From a virus, in IMG/VR virus record IMGVR_UViG_3300030104_002421, positions 82,189 to 146,188 of that record: a stretch of 64,000 bases of DNA. One strand, given 5' to 3'. Below, piece by piece: positions 40,069 through 46,918 of the stretch. Below the pieces are notes generated by a model. The model saw only the letters and a program-made list of their open reading frames with translations. It did not search any database and was not told where the DNA came from. Positions within the stretch are counted from its first letter, which is position 1. Each line of letters opens with the position of its first letter. The position numbers and the translations under genes are program-made.

Positions 40069-40980
40069 ATGTCATTCGCAAATCTAAAACGAAGTCGAGG
40101 TAATTTCGACAAACTAACTAAAGAGTTAGAAAAAGTACAAACCCCCACAAACAATCAAAATTCTTCCTCAGATGATAGGTTCTGGAAACCAGAACTAGAT
40201 AAATCAGGTAATGGTTATGCTGTTATCAGATTTCTACCTGCTGTAGAAGGAGAAGAACTGCCTTGGGCAAGAGTATGGTCACATGCTTTTCAAGGACCAG
40301 GTGGTTGGTACATTGAAAATTCTTTAACTACACTAGGTCAAAAAGATCCAGTTAGTGAAGAAAATACTAAATTATGGAATACAGGCTCAGACGCCGACAA
40401 AGAAATTGCTCGTAAGAGAAAAAGAAAGTTATCTTACTTTACAAATATTCTTGTAGTGAATGACCCTAAGCATCCTGAAAATGAAGGTAAGGTGTTTCTA
40501 TACAAATTTGGTAAGAAAATTTTTGATAAACTTACTGAAGCAATGAAACCTGAATTTGAAGATGAAAAGGCAATCAACCCATTTGACTTTTGGGAAGGTG
40601 CTAACTTCAAATTAAAAATTAGAAAAGTTGATGGTTACTGGAACTATGACAAATCTGAATTTGAAACTACATCTAAATTGAAAGAGGCAGATGAAGAAAT
40701 AGAAGCGATTTGGAAAATGCAGAAACCATTAGTAGAATTTTCAGCACCAAGTAATTTCAAATCTTATGATGATTTAAAAGCGAAATTTGAAAAAACTGTA
40801 TATGGTACTGGAAAATCTGAAACAGCAGACCAAATTGATATCCCACCTGTAAGTGCTGCTGTTGAAGAGGTAAGTGAACAAGTAAAAGAAACTGTAGCGT
40901 CAGCGCCAATTGATACTCCCCCTAGTAATGATGACGAAGACGATACTATGAATTACTTTAGCAAATTAGTTAACGATTAA
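40069..40980 (+). CDS. 32: Single-stranded DNA-binding protein (T4 gp32-like)
   Basis: 303 residues. FANLKRSRGNFDKLTKELEK is the N-terminal cooperativity region, DKSGNGYAVIRFLPAVEGEE and YFTNILVVNDPKHPENEGKV match the OB-fold core, FLYKFGKKIFDKL follows, and NPFDFWEGANFKLKIRKVDG closes it. The zinc-binding Cys/His of T4 gp32 are absent, replaced by a Ser/Thr/Lys-rich WYIENSLTTLGQKDPVSEEN, as in cyanophage relatives. The C-terminal 60 residues are acidic (QVKETVASAPIDTPPSNDDE), the usual protein-interaction tail. It coats ssDNA and recruits gp59. Confidence 0.9.
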   Translation: MSFANLKRSRGNFDKLTKELEKVQTPTNNQNSSSDDRFWKPELDKSGNGYAVIRFLPAVEGEELPWARVWSHAFQGPGGWYIENSLTTLGQKDPVSEENTKLWNTGSDADKEIARKRKRKLSYFTNILVVNDPKHPENEGKVFLYKFGKKIFDKLTEAMKPEFEDEKAINPFDFWEGANFKLKIRKVDGYWNYDKSEFETTSKLKEADEEIEAIWKMQKPLVEFSAPSNFKSYDDLKAKFEKTVYGTGKSETADQIDIPPVSAAVEEVSEQVKETVASAPIDTPPSNDDEDDTMNYFSKLVND

Positions 40981-41011
40981 ACTAATCTCTCCTGCTATAA
41001 ACACTTACATT

Positions 41012-41036
41012 AAGGGGGACTTTGTCCCCCTTTTTT
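41012..41036 (+). terminator. Strong Rho-independent terminator after gp32
   Basis: AAGGGGGAC/GTCCCCCTT, 9-bp stem with TTT loop, followed by a run of T (TTTTTT). Confidence 0.9.
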
Positions 41037-41049
41037 AATATATATTGAT

Positions 41050-41667
41050 ATGATAAAAGACTATATAGCACACGATTTATTTCCAACACCTGTATATCAG
41101 AATAATATTCCTGTAACTACACTTGACGAAATAAGACAGGAAGAATATAGAGAAATACTACCTGATAGAAATGGTTACTATACAAAGAATACTAGAATAT
41201 TAGATAAGTACACAGACTTAAAAAAAGTTATACAAGAACACATTGATTGCTTTGTCTTTGAACATTTACTCATAAAAAGAATATATGAGTTTCCTATATT
41301 GAACAGTTGGGTCAATAGACATATACGAAGTGATTTCTCACATAAACATTTTCATTGTCATTCATTAATAAGTGGCATATACTACCTCAAGGCACCACAA
41401 GATGGTGGCATGCCAATGTTTTGGAAACCTGATGGTTTCTCAAATCTACTAGGTACAATGTTTAACTTTGAGTTAAGTGGTGATAATGGTATCAATAAAT
41501 TAGTATATAAAGTTAATGTAAAAGATGGTGATTTATTACTGTTTCCATCACATTTATATCATTCAGTAGAAGAAAGTAAAACAGACGAGGAACGATACTC
41601 TTTGGCATTTAATGTATGGGTCAAGGGTGAGTTTGAGGCCAGCGATATAAGCGAATTATCATTATAA
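41050..41667 (+). CDS. 2-oxoglutarate/Fe(II) oxygenase-like protein (TIGR02466-type)
   Basis: 205 residues. FSHKHFHCHSLISGIYYLKA at about 96-115 supplies the His/His pair, GDLLLFPSHLYHSVEESKTD gives the distal His (about 171) and EERYSLAFNVWVKGEF the Arg. It starts 14 nt after the gp32 terminator and ends at a late octamer. Substrate unknown. Confidence 0.75.
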   Translation: MIKDYIAHDLFPTPVYQNNIPVTTLDEIRQEEYREILPDRNGYYTKNTRILDKYTDLKKVIQEHIDCFVFEHLLIKRIYEFPILNSWVNRHIRSDFSHKHFHCHSLISGIYYLKAPQDGGMPMFWKPDGFSNLLGTMFNFELSGDNGINKLVYKVNVKDGDLLLFPSHLYHSVEESKTDEERYSLAFNVWVKGEFEASDISELSL

Positions 41668-41670
41668 ATA
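41663..41670 (+). promoter_or_regulatory. T4-type late octamer (TATAAATA)
   Basis: TATAAATAG straddles the oxygenase stop (TAA at 41665-41667). Predicted +1 near 41676, giving a 5-nt leader before ATG 41681. Confidence 0.6.
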
Positions 41671-41680
41671 GTCCATTACT

Positions 41681-41962
41681 ATGGATTTATTTTTTACAAT
41701 TTTAGTTGATTTTGGATTGCCAGTTGCAGCTGCAATGGTAATGGGGGTATTCATATACATTATTTTAAAGTATATACTATCCGGTGTTGTAGGTCAAGTA
41801 CAAACAATCACTATGTTAATCTCCGCTTTAGACAACAGAATTAAAACTATGAACCACGATATGGTAAAACTTGATATATTAATAAGTAGCGCTTTGAACT
41901 TACGACCTGACCTTGATAGAATATCCAGAGCAGATGGTAAAGAAGACGCCAGAAAAGACTAA
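41681..41962 (+). CDS. Small membrane protein, tandem copy A
   Basis: 93 residues: one transmembrane helix at about 8-32 (GLPVAAAMVMGVFIYIILKY) and an amphipathic, heptad-like tail (LISALDNRIKTMNHDMVKLD). Very similar in layout to the next gene, with overlapping stop/start (TAATG). They look like a tandem duplication upstream of the curli operon. Confidence 0.55.
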   Translation: MDLFFTILVDFGLPVAAAMVMGVFIYIILKYILSGVVGQVQTITMLISALDNRIKTMNHDMVKLDILISSALNLRPDLDRISRADGKEDARKD

Positions 41963-42255
41963 TGGATATTGTAGAGATATTAAACCAGTATGGTTTTGCC
42001 ACAGTAGCAGCAATTGCTATGGGGTATTTCATCTATTTTATTTACAATTATATCACCGGTAATATCATAGAAAAATTAGACAAAGCACAAATCACTACCA
42101 TAGCATTAATTGATAGAATTAGAATGCTAGATAATGACTTAATAAGATTACGGTCAAAACTGAATACCGTACTAGAAATGAGGGAAAATGAACAAAGAGA
42201 CGGCACAAAAAAGTCTGGAAATGCAGAAAAACTACTTGAAGGTGATGAAAAGTAA
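41962..42255 (+). CDS. Small membrane protein, tandem copy B
   Basis: 97 residues with the same plan as copy A: FATVAAIAMGYFIYFIYNYI as membrane helix, then ITTIALIDRIRMLDNDLIRL parallel to ISALDNRIKTMNHDMVKL. The C-terminus is charged and disordered. It abuts copy A and overlaps the micropeptide at 42245 by 11 nt. Confidence 0.55.
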   Translation: MDIVEILNQYGFATVAAIAMGYFIYFIYNYITGNIIEKLDKAQITTIALIDRIRMLDNDLIRLRSKLNTVLEMRENEQRDGTKKSGNAEKLLEGDEK

Positions 42256-42328
42256 CGGTATAATAGTTGGCGCAGTAATACTATTAACTTTTACTACCGT
42301 TGCAATATTAGACTACCTCCTATTATAA
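42245..42328 (+). CDS. 27-residue membrane micropeptide
   Basis: MKSNGIIVGAVILLTFTTVA then ILDYLLL. A single transmembrane helix with a positive start. Overlaps copy B by 11 nt. Confidence 0.35.
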   Translation: MKSNGIIVGAVILLTFTTVAILDYLLL

Positions 42329-42331
42329 ATA
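42324..42331 (+). promoter_or_regulatory. T4-type late octamer, leaderless spacing (csgF)
   Basis: TATAAATA ends at 42331, then five bases (TAAGC), then the csgF ATG. Predicted +1 is the A of the start codon. Confidence 0.7.
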
Positions 42332-42336
42332 TAAGC

Positions 42337-42813
42337 ATGAACAAGGCACTTTTAAAAGTGCTAGGGGGCAGTCTTATATTATGTACTTTGAGTTTACCTA
42401 GTACATCAAGCGAATTAGTATATCAATTTGGCAATCCCGCATTTAGTGGTGTTGGTTACTCAAGCCATGTGTTGTCAATTGAACAATTAAATTATAATAG
42501 AGAAAAGCAGGTTACAGATGACGCTAAGTCAGCGGCAGCTGCTCAGGCACGATTAGAAAACAATACTACAATTAACAAGTTTATTAAGAATGTAGAAAGT
42601 CGTATCTATGCTAATTTGTCCAAACAGTTAGTTGATAACATGTTTGGTACTGAATGTTCTGGTACTTGTCCTACAAGTGGCACAGCAACAGTAGAAGGTT
42701 CACAAATTGCTTGGATAAAAGATACCTCTACAGAAATTATTACATTAACAATTACTGACCCTAATGGCAATGTTACTACAATGTCCGTGCCACTAGGTGA
42801 CTTTAAATTTTAG
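42337..42813 (+). CDS. csgF: Curli assembly protein CsgF-like
   Basis: 158 residues. A signal peptide (LKVLGGSLILCTLSLPSTSS) is followed by ELVYQFGNPAFSG, the CsgF signature with the aromatic/Asn-Pro-x-Phe-Gly motif, then an Ala/Gln-rich helix (ATTINKFIKNVESRIYANL with neighbouring repeats) and a short beta C-terminus. CsgF is exported and caps the CsgG pore, anchoring the nucleator subunit. First gene of a curli-type operon. Overall length is in the CsgF range. Confidence 0.85.
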   Translation: MNKALLKVLGGSLILCTLSLPSTSSELVYQFGNPAFSGVGYSSHVLSIEQLNYNREKQVTDDAKSAAAAQARLENNTTINKFIKNVESRIYANLSKQLVDNMFGTECSGTCPTSGTATVEGSQIAWIKDTSTEIITLTITDPNGNVTTMSVPLGDFKF

Positions 42814-42819
42814 AAGATT

Positions 42820-43638
42820 ATGGGTATATACGAAGTTATAAAAGTGTTAGGTTTGATGTGTCTATTGACAGGTTGTGCCTCTAATAGTCAAAACATAAAA
42901 AAAGGTGCAGAACCTTTTATTGAAGGTTCAACAACAATAGAACTATTAAGAGAGATACCTGATTTAGATAATCAACCTGTAATTACAATTGCTGTTTATG
43001 AATTTACTGACCAAACAGGACAAAGAAAACCTAACCCTAACTTTTCTCAATTGTCAACGGCAGTTACACAAGGTCCTGATGTTTGGGTGATATCTGCTTT
43101 AAAAGCAGTTAGTGAAGGTGATTGGTTTAAAGTAGTAGAAAGAAAAGGTTTAAACAACCTAATTAAAGAGAGACAATTAATTAGGTCAACAAGAGAATTA
43201 TATGATGGAGAGAGTGAGGCAAAAAATCAATTGAAACCTATGTTATTTGCAGGTCTCATAATAGAGGGTGGCATAGTAGGTTATGATAGCAATGTTGTAA
43301 GTGGTGGTGTTGGTGCAAGATATTTTGGTATAGGCATGAGTGAAATGTACCGTACAGACCAAGTAACAGTTTCATTAAGAGTTGTTGCTGTTCAGACTGG
43401 AGAAATATTACTTACAGTCCATGCAACAAAGACAATCGCAAGTTATAATAAGGGCGGTGATGTATTTAGATTTTTAGATATGAGTACAAAGGCGTTAGAA
43501 TTAGAAACTGGTGCAGCTACAAACGAACCAGTTAGTTATGCGATAAGAACAGCGATAGAGTATGCAGTATTACAGATGGTTTATGAAGGCGTTAACAAAG
43601 ACCTTTGGAAAATGAAAGGCGTAGAAGGAGTAAGATGA
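42820..43638 (+). CDS. csgG: Curli secretion channel CsgG-like lipoprotein
   Basis: 272 residues. The signal EVIKVLGLMCLLTGCASNSQ has lipobox (LTGC). Matches to the CsgG domain include VITIAVYEFTDQTGQRKPNP, RKGLNNLIKERQLIRSTREL, GLIIEGGIVGYDSNVVSGGV and ARYFGIGMSEMYRTDQVTVS, with VVAVQTGEILLTVHATKTIA following. CsgG forms the nonameric outer-membrane pore exporting curlin subunits. It sits 6 nt after csgF and overlaps the curlin-like gene by 4 nt. Confidence 0.9.
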   Translation: MGIYEVIKVLGLMCLLTGCASNSQNIKKGAEPFIEGSTTIELLREIPDLDNQPVITIAVYEFTDQTGQRKPNPNFSQLSTAVTQGPDVWVISALKAVSEGDWFKVVERKGLNNLIKERQLIRSTRELYDGESEAKNQLKPMLFAGLIIEGGIVGYDSNVVSGGVGARYFGIGMSEMYRTDQVTVSLRVVAVQTGEILLTVHATKTIASYNKGGDVFRFLDMSTKALELETGAATNEPVSYAIRTAIEYAVLQMVYEGVNKDLWKMKGVEGVR

Positions 43639-44321
43639 GAAATGTAACAAAAATAGTTATGTTTTTGATGATGTTTACATTGCCAGTAATGGCGAATGAT
43701 ATTTATGTAACACAATCCGGTGCTACATTAACTTTAGATGTATTACAAGACGGACAAAACAACACAATAGGTAACAGTACCACAGCTTCAACAGTAACAG
43801 GTGCTACATCTAACTTTAACATTGACCAAATTGGTAATTCAAATGTGTTGACATTTGATATTAATGGTGCAAATTACACAGGTGTTTTTAGTACGACTGG
43901 TAATAGTAACAATATAGATTTCAATTGTGATAGCGGAGGAACAGTTAGTTCATGTGCCACAGTTACAGCGTCAATTATTTGGGTAGGTTCTTCAAATGAT
44001 TTAGATATTGATGTTGGTGAAACAGCAGACGCTACGGGTGCTAATATTACGATAGCAGGTGCTTCTGGTAGTGATAGTAATGTTATTGCTGGTACAGTAG
44101 ATGGTACAAGTGTTATCTTTACTTTATCAGTAAATGGTGATACAAATAATTTCTTGGTCGACATAGACGGAGATGGGGATAGTGCAGGACATACCTACAT
44201 ACACACACATACAGGTTCAATTGCTGATGTTGACATAACACAATCAGGTATATATGACAACATGATTACTTTAACAACAAGTGGCGACAACCACAATATT
44301 GATATTATACAAAGAGACTAA
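43635..44321 (+). CDS. Curlin-like repeat protein (CsgA/B-like)
   Basis: 228 residues from ATG 43635 (AAGGAG upstream). A signal peptide (VTKIVMFLMMFTLPVMA, cleaved before NDIYV) is followed by repeated Gln/Asn-rich units such as IDQIGNSNVLTFDIN, GNSNNIDFNC, NNIDIIQRD-like and DITQSGIYDNMITLTTSG, the curlin beta-strand rule (QxGxxN). Two Cys occur (NCDSGGTVSSC). The protein should be secreted by CsgG and assemble as amyloid-like fibres. Confidence 0.8.
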   Translation: MRNVTKIVMFLMMFTLPVMANDIYVTQSGATLTLDVLQDGQNNTIGNSTTASTVTGATSNFNIDQIGNSNVLTFDINGANYTGVFSTTGNSNNIDFNCDSGGTVSSCATVTASIIWVGSSNDLDIDVGETADATGANITIAGASGSDSNVIAGTVDGTSVIFTLSVNGDTNNFLVDIDGDGDSAGHTYIHTHTGSIADVDITQSGIYDNMITLTTSGDNHNIDIIQRD

Positions 44322-44322
44322 T

Positions 44323-44433
44323 ATGGATTGGATTTTAATTTTATTATATACAGGAGTGATTACATATGCGGCTTACAAATTTTATAATTGGGTGCATAGT
44401 CTTAACCCTTACGATTTTACTCCCAAAAAGTAG
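44323..44433 (+). CDS. 36-residue membrane micropeptide overlapping fecR-like gene
   Basis: MDWILILLYTGVITYAAYKF then YNWVHSLNPYDFTPKK. One transmembrane helix and a basic tail. It overlaps the FecR-like gene by 68 nt in another frame, and has no strong ribosome site, so it may be an accidental ORF. Confidence 0.3.
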   Translation: MDWILILLYTGVITYAAYKFYNWVHSLNPYDFTPKK

Positions 44434-45490
44434 TTTTGCTAATATTGGCAATGTTACTCAATTAGAGGGTAACGGTGTCATTGATAGACAAGACGGTGAT
44501 GAGGGTATTGTAATTGAAAAAGAATTAGATATATTTTCATACGATACTGTAAAGACAGGTAATGGTAAAGTTGGGATAGAGTTTATAGACAATACAAGAG
44601 TTGACATCACCCAACATTCAAAACTTATCATAGATGAGTTTGTTTATGACCCAAACAGTAAGACCGGTAAACTATCATTGAAAGCAAGTCTTGGCACAGT
44701 AAGATATGCCTCAGGACAAATTGCAAAAAATTCAGCAACAAATGTACAGATAACGACACCAACGGCAACGATTGGTGTTCGTGGTACAGATTTTACTATG
44801 ACAATAGATGAAGTAGGTTCATCTACAATTATATTGTTACCAAGTTGCGATACAAATGGTAATTGTTTTGTAGGTGAGATAAGTGTTGAAAGCGACGCTG
44901 GTCAAGTTATACTTAATCAGGCATTTCAAGCTACAGTAGTTGATACAGTTGCAAGTAGACCATTGACGCCTGTAATTTTAAATTTAGATGAAGATATGAT
45001 TAATAACTTAATGATTGTATCTAAACCTGCTGAAATAGAAAGTATGCAAAATGAAGAAGGACTTAATGAAGTTGCAGACGCTTTAGATATTGACTTTTTA
45101 CAATTTGATGATTTAGAAGTTGATTATTTGGCAGAGGATGAAAGTCAATTTAAAACAGGACTTGATATTGATTTTTTAGAACAAAATTTTTTGGCTGATA
45201 TCTTGGCACAGATTAACAAAGAGTTAGCAAAAGCAATGAGGTCAGAATTTGATAAACAAAAATCAGCAGATGGTATATTACTAGGTAAGAATCCTGAAAC
45301 TGGTGTCATAATATTAGATGAAGACCCAGAGTGGGTATGGATAAGAGAAGACGCTAGTGGTAGTTATATAGAACTACGATTAGATAAAGAGTATGGATAT
45401 ATTTTAAATATTGTGCAAAGTGAATTTGAACAATATGATTTTCAGTTAGGAGGGCAAGACAATGCTATTACGATACAGCAAATTAATTAG
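44366..45490 (+). CDS. FecR-domain exported protein with curlin-type C-terminus
   Basis: 374 residues with a signal peptide (FIIGCIVLTLTILLPKSSFA). Mature residues begin NIGNVTQLEGNGVIDRQDGD and include DTVKTGNGKVGIEFIDNTRV, HSKLIIDEFVYDPNSKTGKL and TPTATIGVRGTDFTMTIDEV, the FecR beta-sandwich with its GVRGTxF motif. A helical acidic stretch (about 215-305) and a final GGQDNAITIQQIN with the curlin Gln/Asn rule follow. It may chaperone or anchor curlin at the surface. Overlaps the next gene by 29 nt. Confidence 0.75.
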   Translation: MRLTNFIIGCIVLTLTILLPKSSFANIGNVTQLEGNGVIDRQDGDEGIVIEKELDIFSYDTVKTGNGKVGIEFIDNTRVDITQHSKLIIDEFVYDPNSKTGKLSLKASLGTVRYASGQIAKNSATNVQITTPTATIGVRGTDFTMTIDEVGSSTIILLPSCDTNGNCFVGEISVESDAGQVILNQAFQATVVDTVASRPLTPVILNLDEDMINNLMIVSKPAEIESMQNEEGLNEVADALDIDFLQFDDLEVDYLAEDESQFKTGLDIDFLEQNFLADILAQINKELAKAMRSEFDKQKSADGILLGKNPETGVIILDEDPEWVWIREDASGSYIELRLDKEYGYILNIVQSEFEQYDFQLGGQDNAITIQQIN

Positions 45491-46910
45491 TTTCTTATTT
45501 GTATTGTTTTGTTGCACATCAGCATTTGCTGAGACGGCACATATAAACTATACTGATACTAATATGTACAATAAGATTAAAGGTGAACTAGAAACATTAG
45601 GGTTTACAGTTACAGGTACAAATAGTGGGTCAGTAAGTTTAAGTGATTTTACTGGTAAAGATTTACATATCAATGTTGCAGGTAATAATAACTGTGGCAG
45701 TACATGTAAGACGGCATATGAAACTTATATAGGTGCAGGTGGTAATGTTATTATTGCAGGTAATGGTGACCGTGATGGCAATAGAACACTTAGCATTGAA
45801 AGTCTTGTAGAAAGTAAATTAAGTGTAGGTACTATTACAATATATAATGGTGAAGCGAACTATCTATCACATCCTCATGGTACTCAATATTCAAGTACAA
45901 ATACTTATTGGGTTACAAGAAATGTTTTTAGAATGGACTCTGGTGGTACGGCATTAGCAGATAATTCAGGAGCAAACCTCAGTACATGGAAAAACTGGGC
46001 AGTATATGGTTATGGTAGTAATGGTGGTAAATTAATTATTACACTTGACCAAGCACAATTTAATCATAGTGGTAATAATAATAGTGCCACTTGGAATACA
46101 AGATTGTATACCTTTTTAGAAGAAACACTTGAAGAAGAAGGTATATTATCAACCACAGTAAATATAACAGCAACAACAAGTCAATCATCTACAATAACAA
46201 GTGATAAAGCACAAACAGGTAATGGTCTTAAAATGACTATTACAGGTGACGGTAATACTTTAAATGTAGAACAAGAAGGTGAGAATAATTTTATAGTAGG
46301 TACAGATTGGTCTAGTAATAGTGCAATCACAGGTGATAATAACACAATCAATATTGACCAAGGTAATGTAACGACAAGTGGTAGTAGTGGCAACAATGGT
46401 CTTGCATTAGATATAACAGGCAGTACAAATACACTTAATATATCACAAGGAGATTATGCTACAGACACAGGCGACCATAGAATATTTTTAGACATTGATG
46501 GTTCTACAAATACACTAACTTTACAACAAAGAAATAATGGTACAACATCAAGTGAGCATTATATGAATTTAGATTTGGATTCAGGTTCAAATGTCATTAC
46601 AATGCAACAATTAGATAATGGTGATAAGATATTGTTTTTAGATATCAACAATAGTAATAATGCAGTAGATGTAAACCAATCAGGTACAGGCGAACACTTT
46701 TTAGACTTAAAGTTAGACACAGGTTCTTATGCACATGATGTTGATATCTCACAGACAGGTTCAGGTGACCATGCGGCTAGAGTGGAATTAGATGGATATT
46801 CCACAGACTTTGATTTAGTACAACAAGGTTCTACAGACCAGGACTACAATGTAAATATGACTTGTGGTACATCAAGTGGTTGTACCCTATCAACAACACA
46901 AGGTAACTAA
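45462..46910 (+). CDS. Large curlin-repeat exported protein
   Basis: 482 residues. Signal peptide (LISFLFVLFCCTSAFA, cleaved before ETAHI). The N-terminal half (about 20-220) has alternating strand/helix pieces (YNKIKGELETLGFTVTGTNS, then GGNVIIAGNGDRDGNRTLSI) suggestive of a Rossmann-like ectodomain; the C-terminal half holds many curlin-type repeats, such as GDGNTLNVEQEGENNFIVGT, TGDNNTINIDQG, GSTNTLNISQGDYATD, GSTNTLTLQQRN, SGSNVITMQQLD and NSNNAVDVNQSGTGEHFLDL. It ends with a Cys pair. Probably an adhesin or minor fibre subunit. Confidence 0.75.
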   Translation: MLLRYSKLISFLFVLFCCTSAFAETAHINYTDTNMYNKIKGELETLGFTVTGTNSGSVSLSDFTGKDLHINVAGNNNCGSTCKTAYETYIGAGGNVIIAGNGDRDGNRTLSIESLVESKLSVGTITIYNGEANYLSHPHGTQYSSTNTYWVTRNVFRMDSGGTALADNSGANLSTWKNWAVYGYGSNGGKLIITLDQAQFNHSGNNNSATWNTRLYTFLEETLEEEGILSTTVNITATTSQSSTITSDKAQTGNGLKMTITGDGNTLNVEQEGENNFIVGTDWSSNSAITGDNNTINIDQGNVTTSGSSGNNGLALDITGSTNTLNISQGDYATDTGDHRIFLDIDGSTNTLTLQQRNNGTTSSEHYMNLDLDSGSNVITMQQLDNGDKILFLDINNSNNAVDVNQSGTGEHFLDLKLDTGSYAHDVDISQTGSGDHAARVELDGYSTDFDLVQQGSTDQDYNVNMTCGTSSGCTLSTTQGN

Positions 46911-46913
46911 ATA
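46906..46913 (+). promoter_or_regulatory. Late-type octamer (ACTAAATA), leaderless spacing (CHASE2-cyclase)
   Basis: ACTAAATA then five bases (GTAAT) then the cyclase ATG. One mismatch to TATAAATA at positions 1-2; the spacing matches the other leaderless late sites. Confidence 0.5.
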
Positions 46914-46918
46914 GTAAT

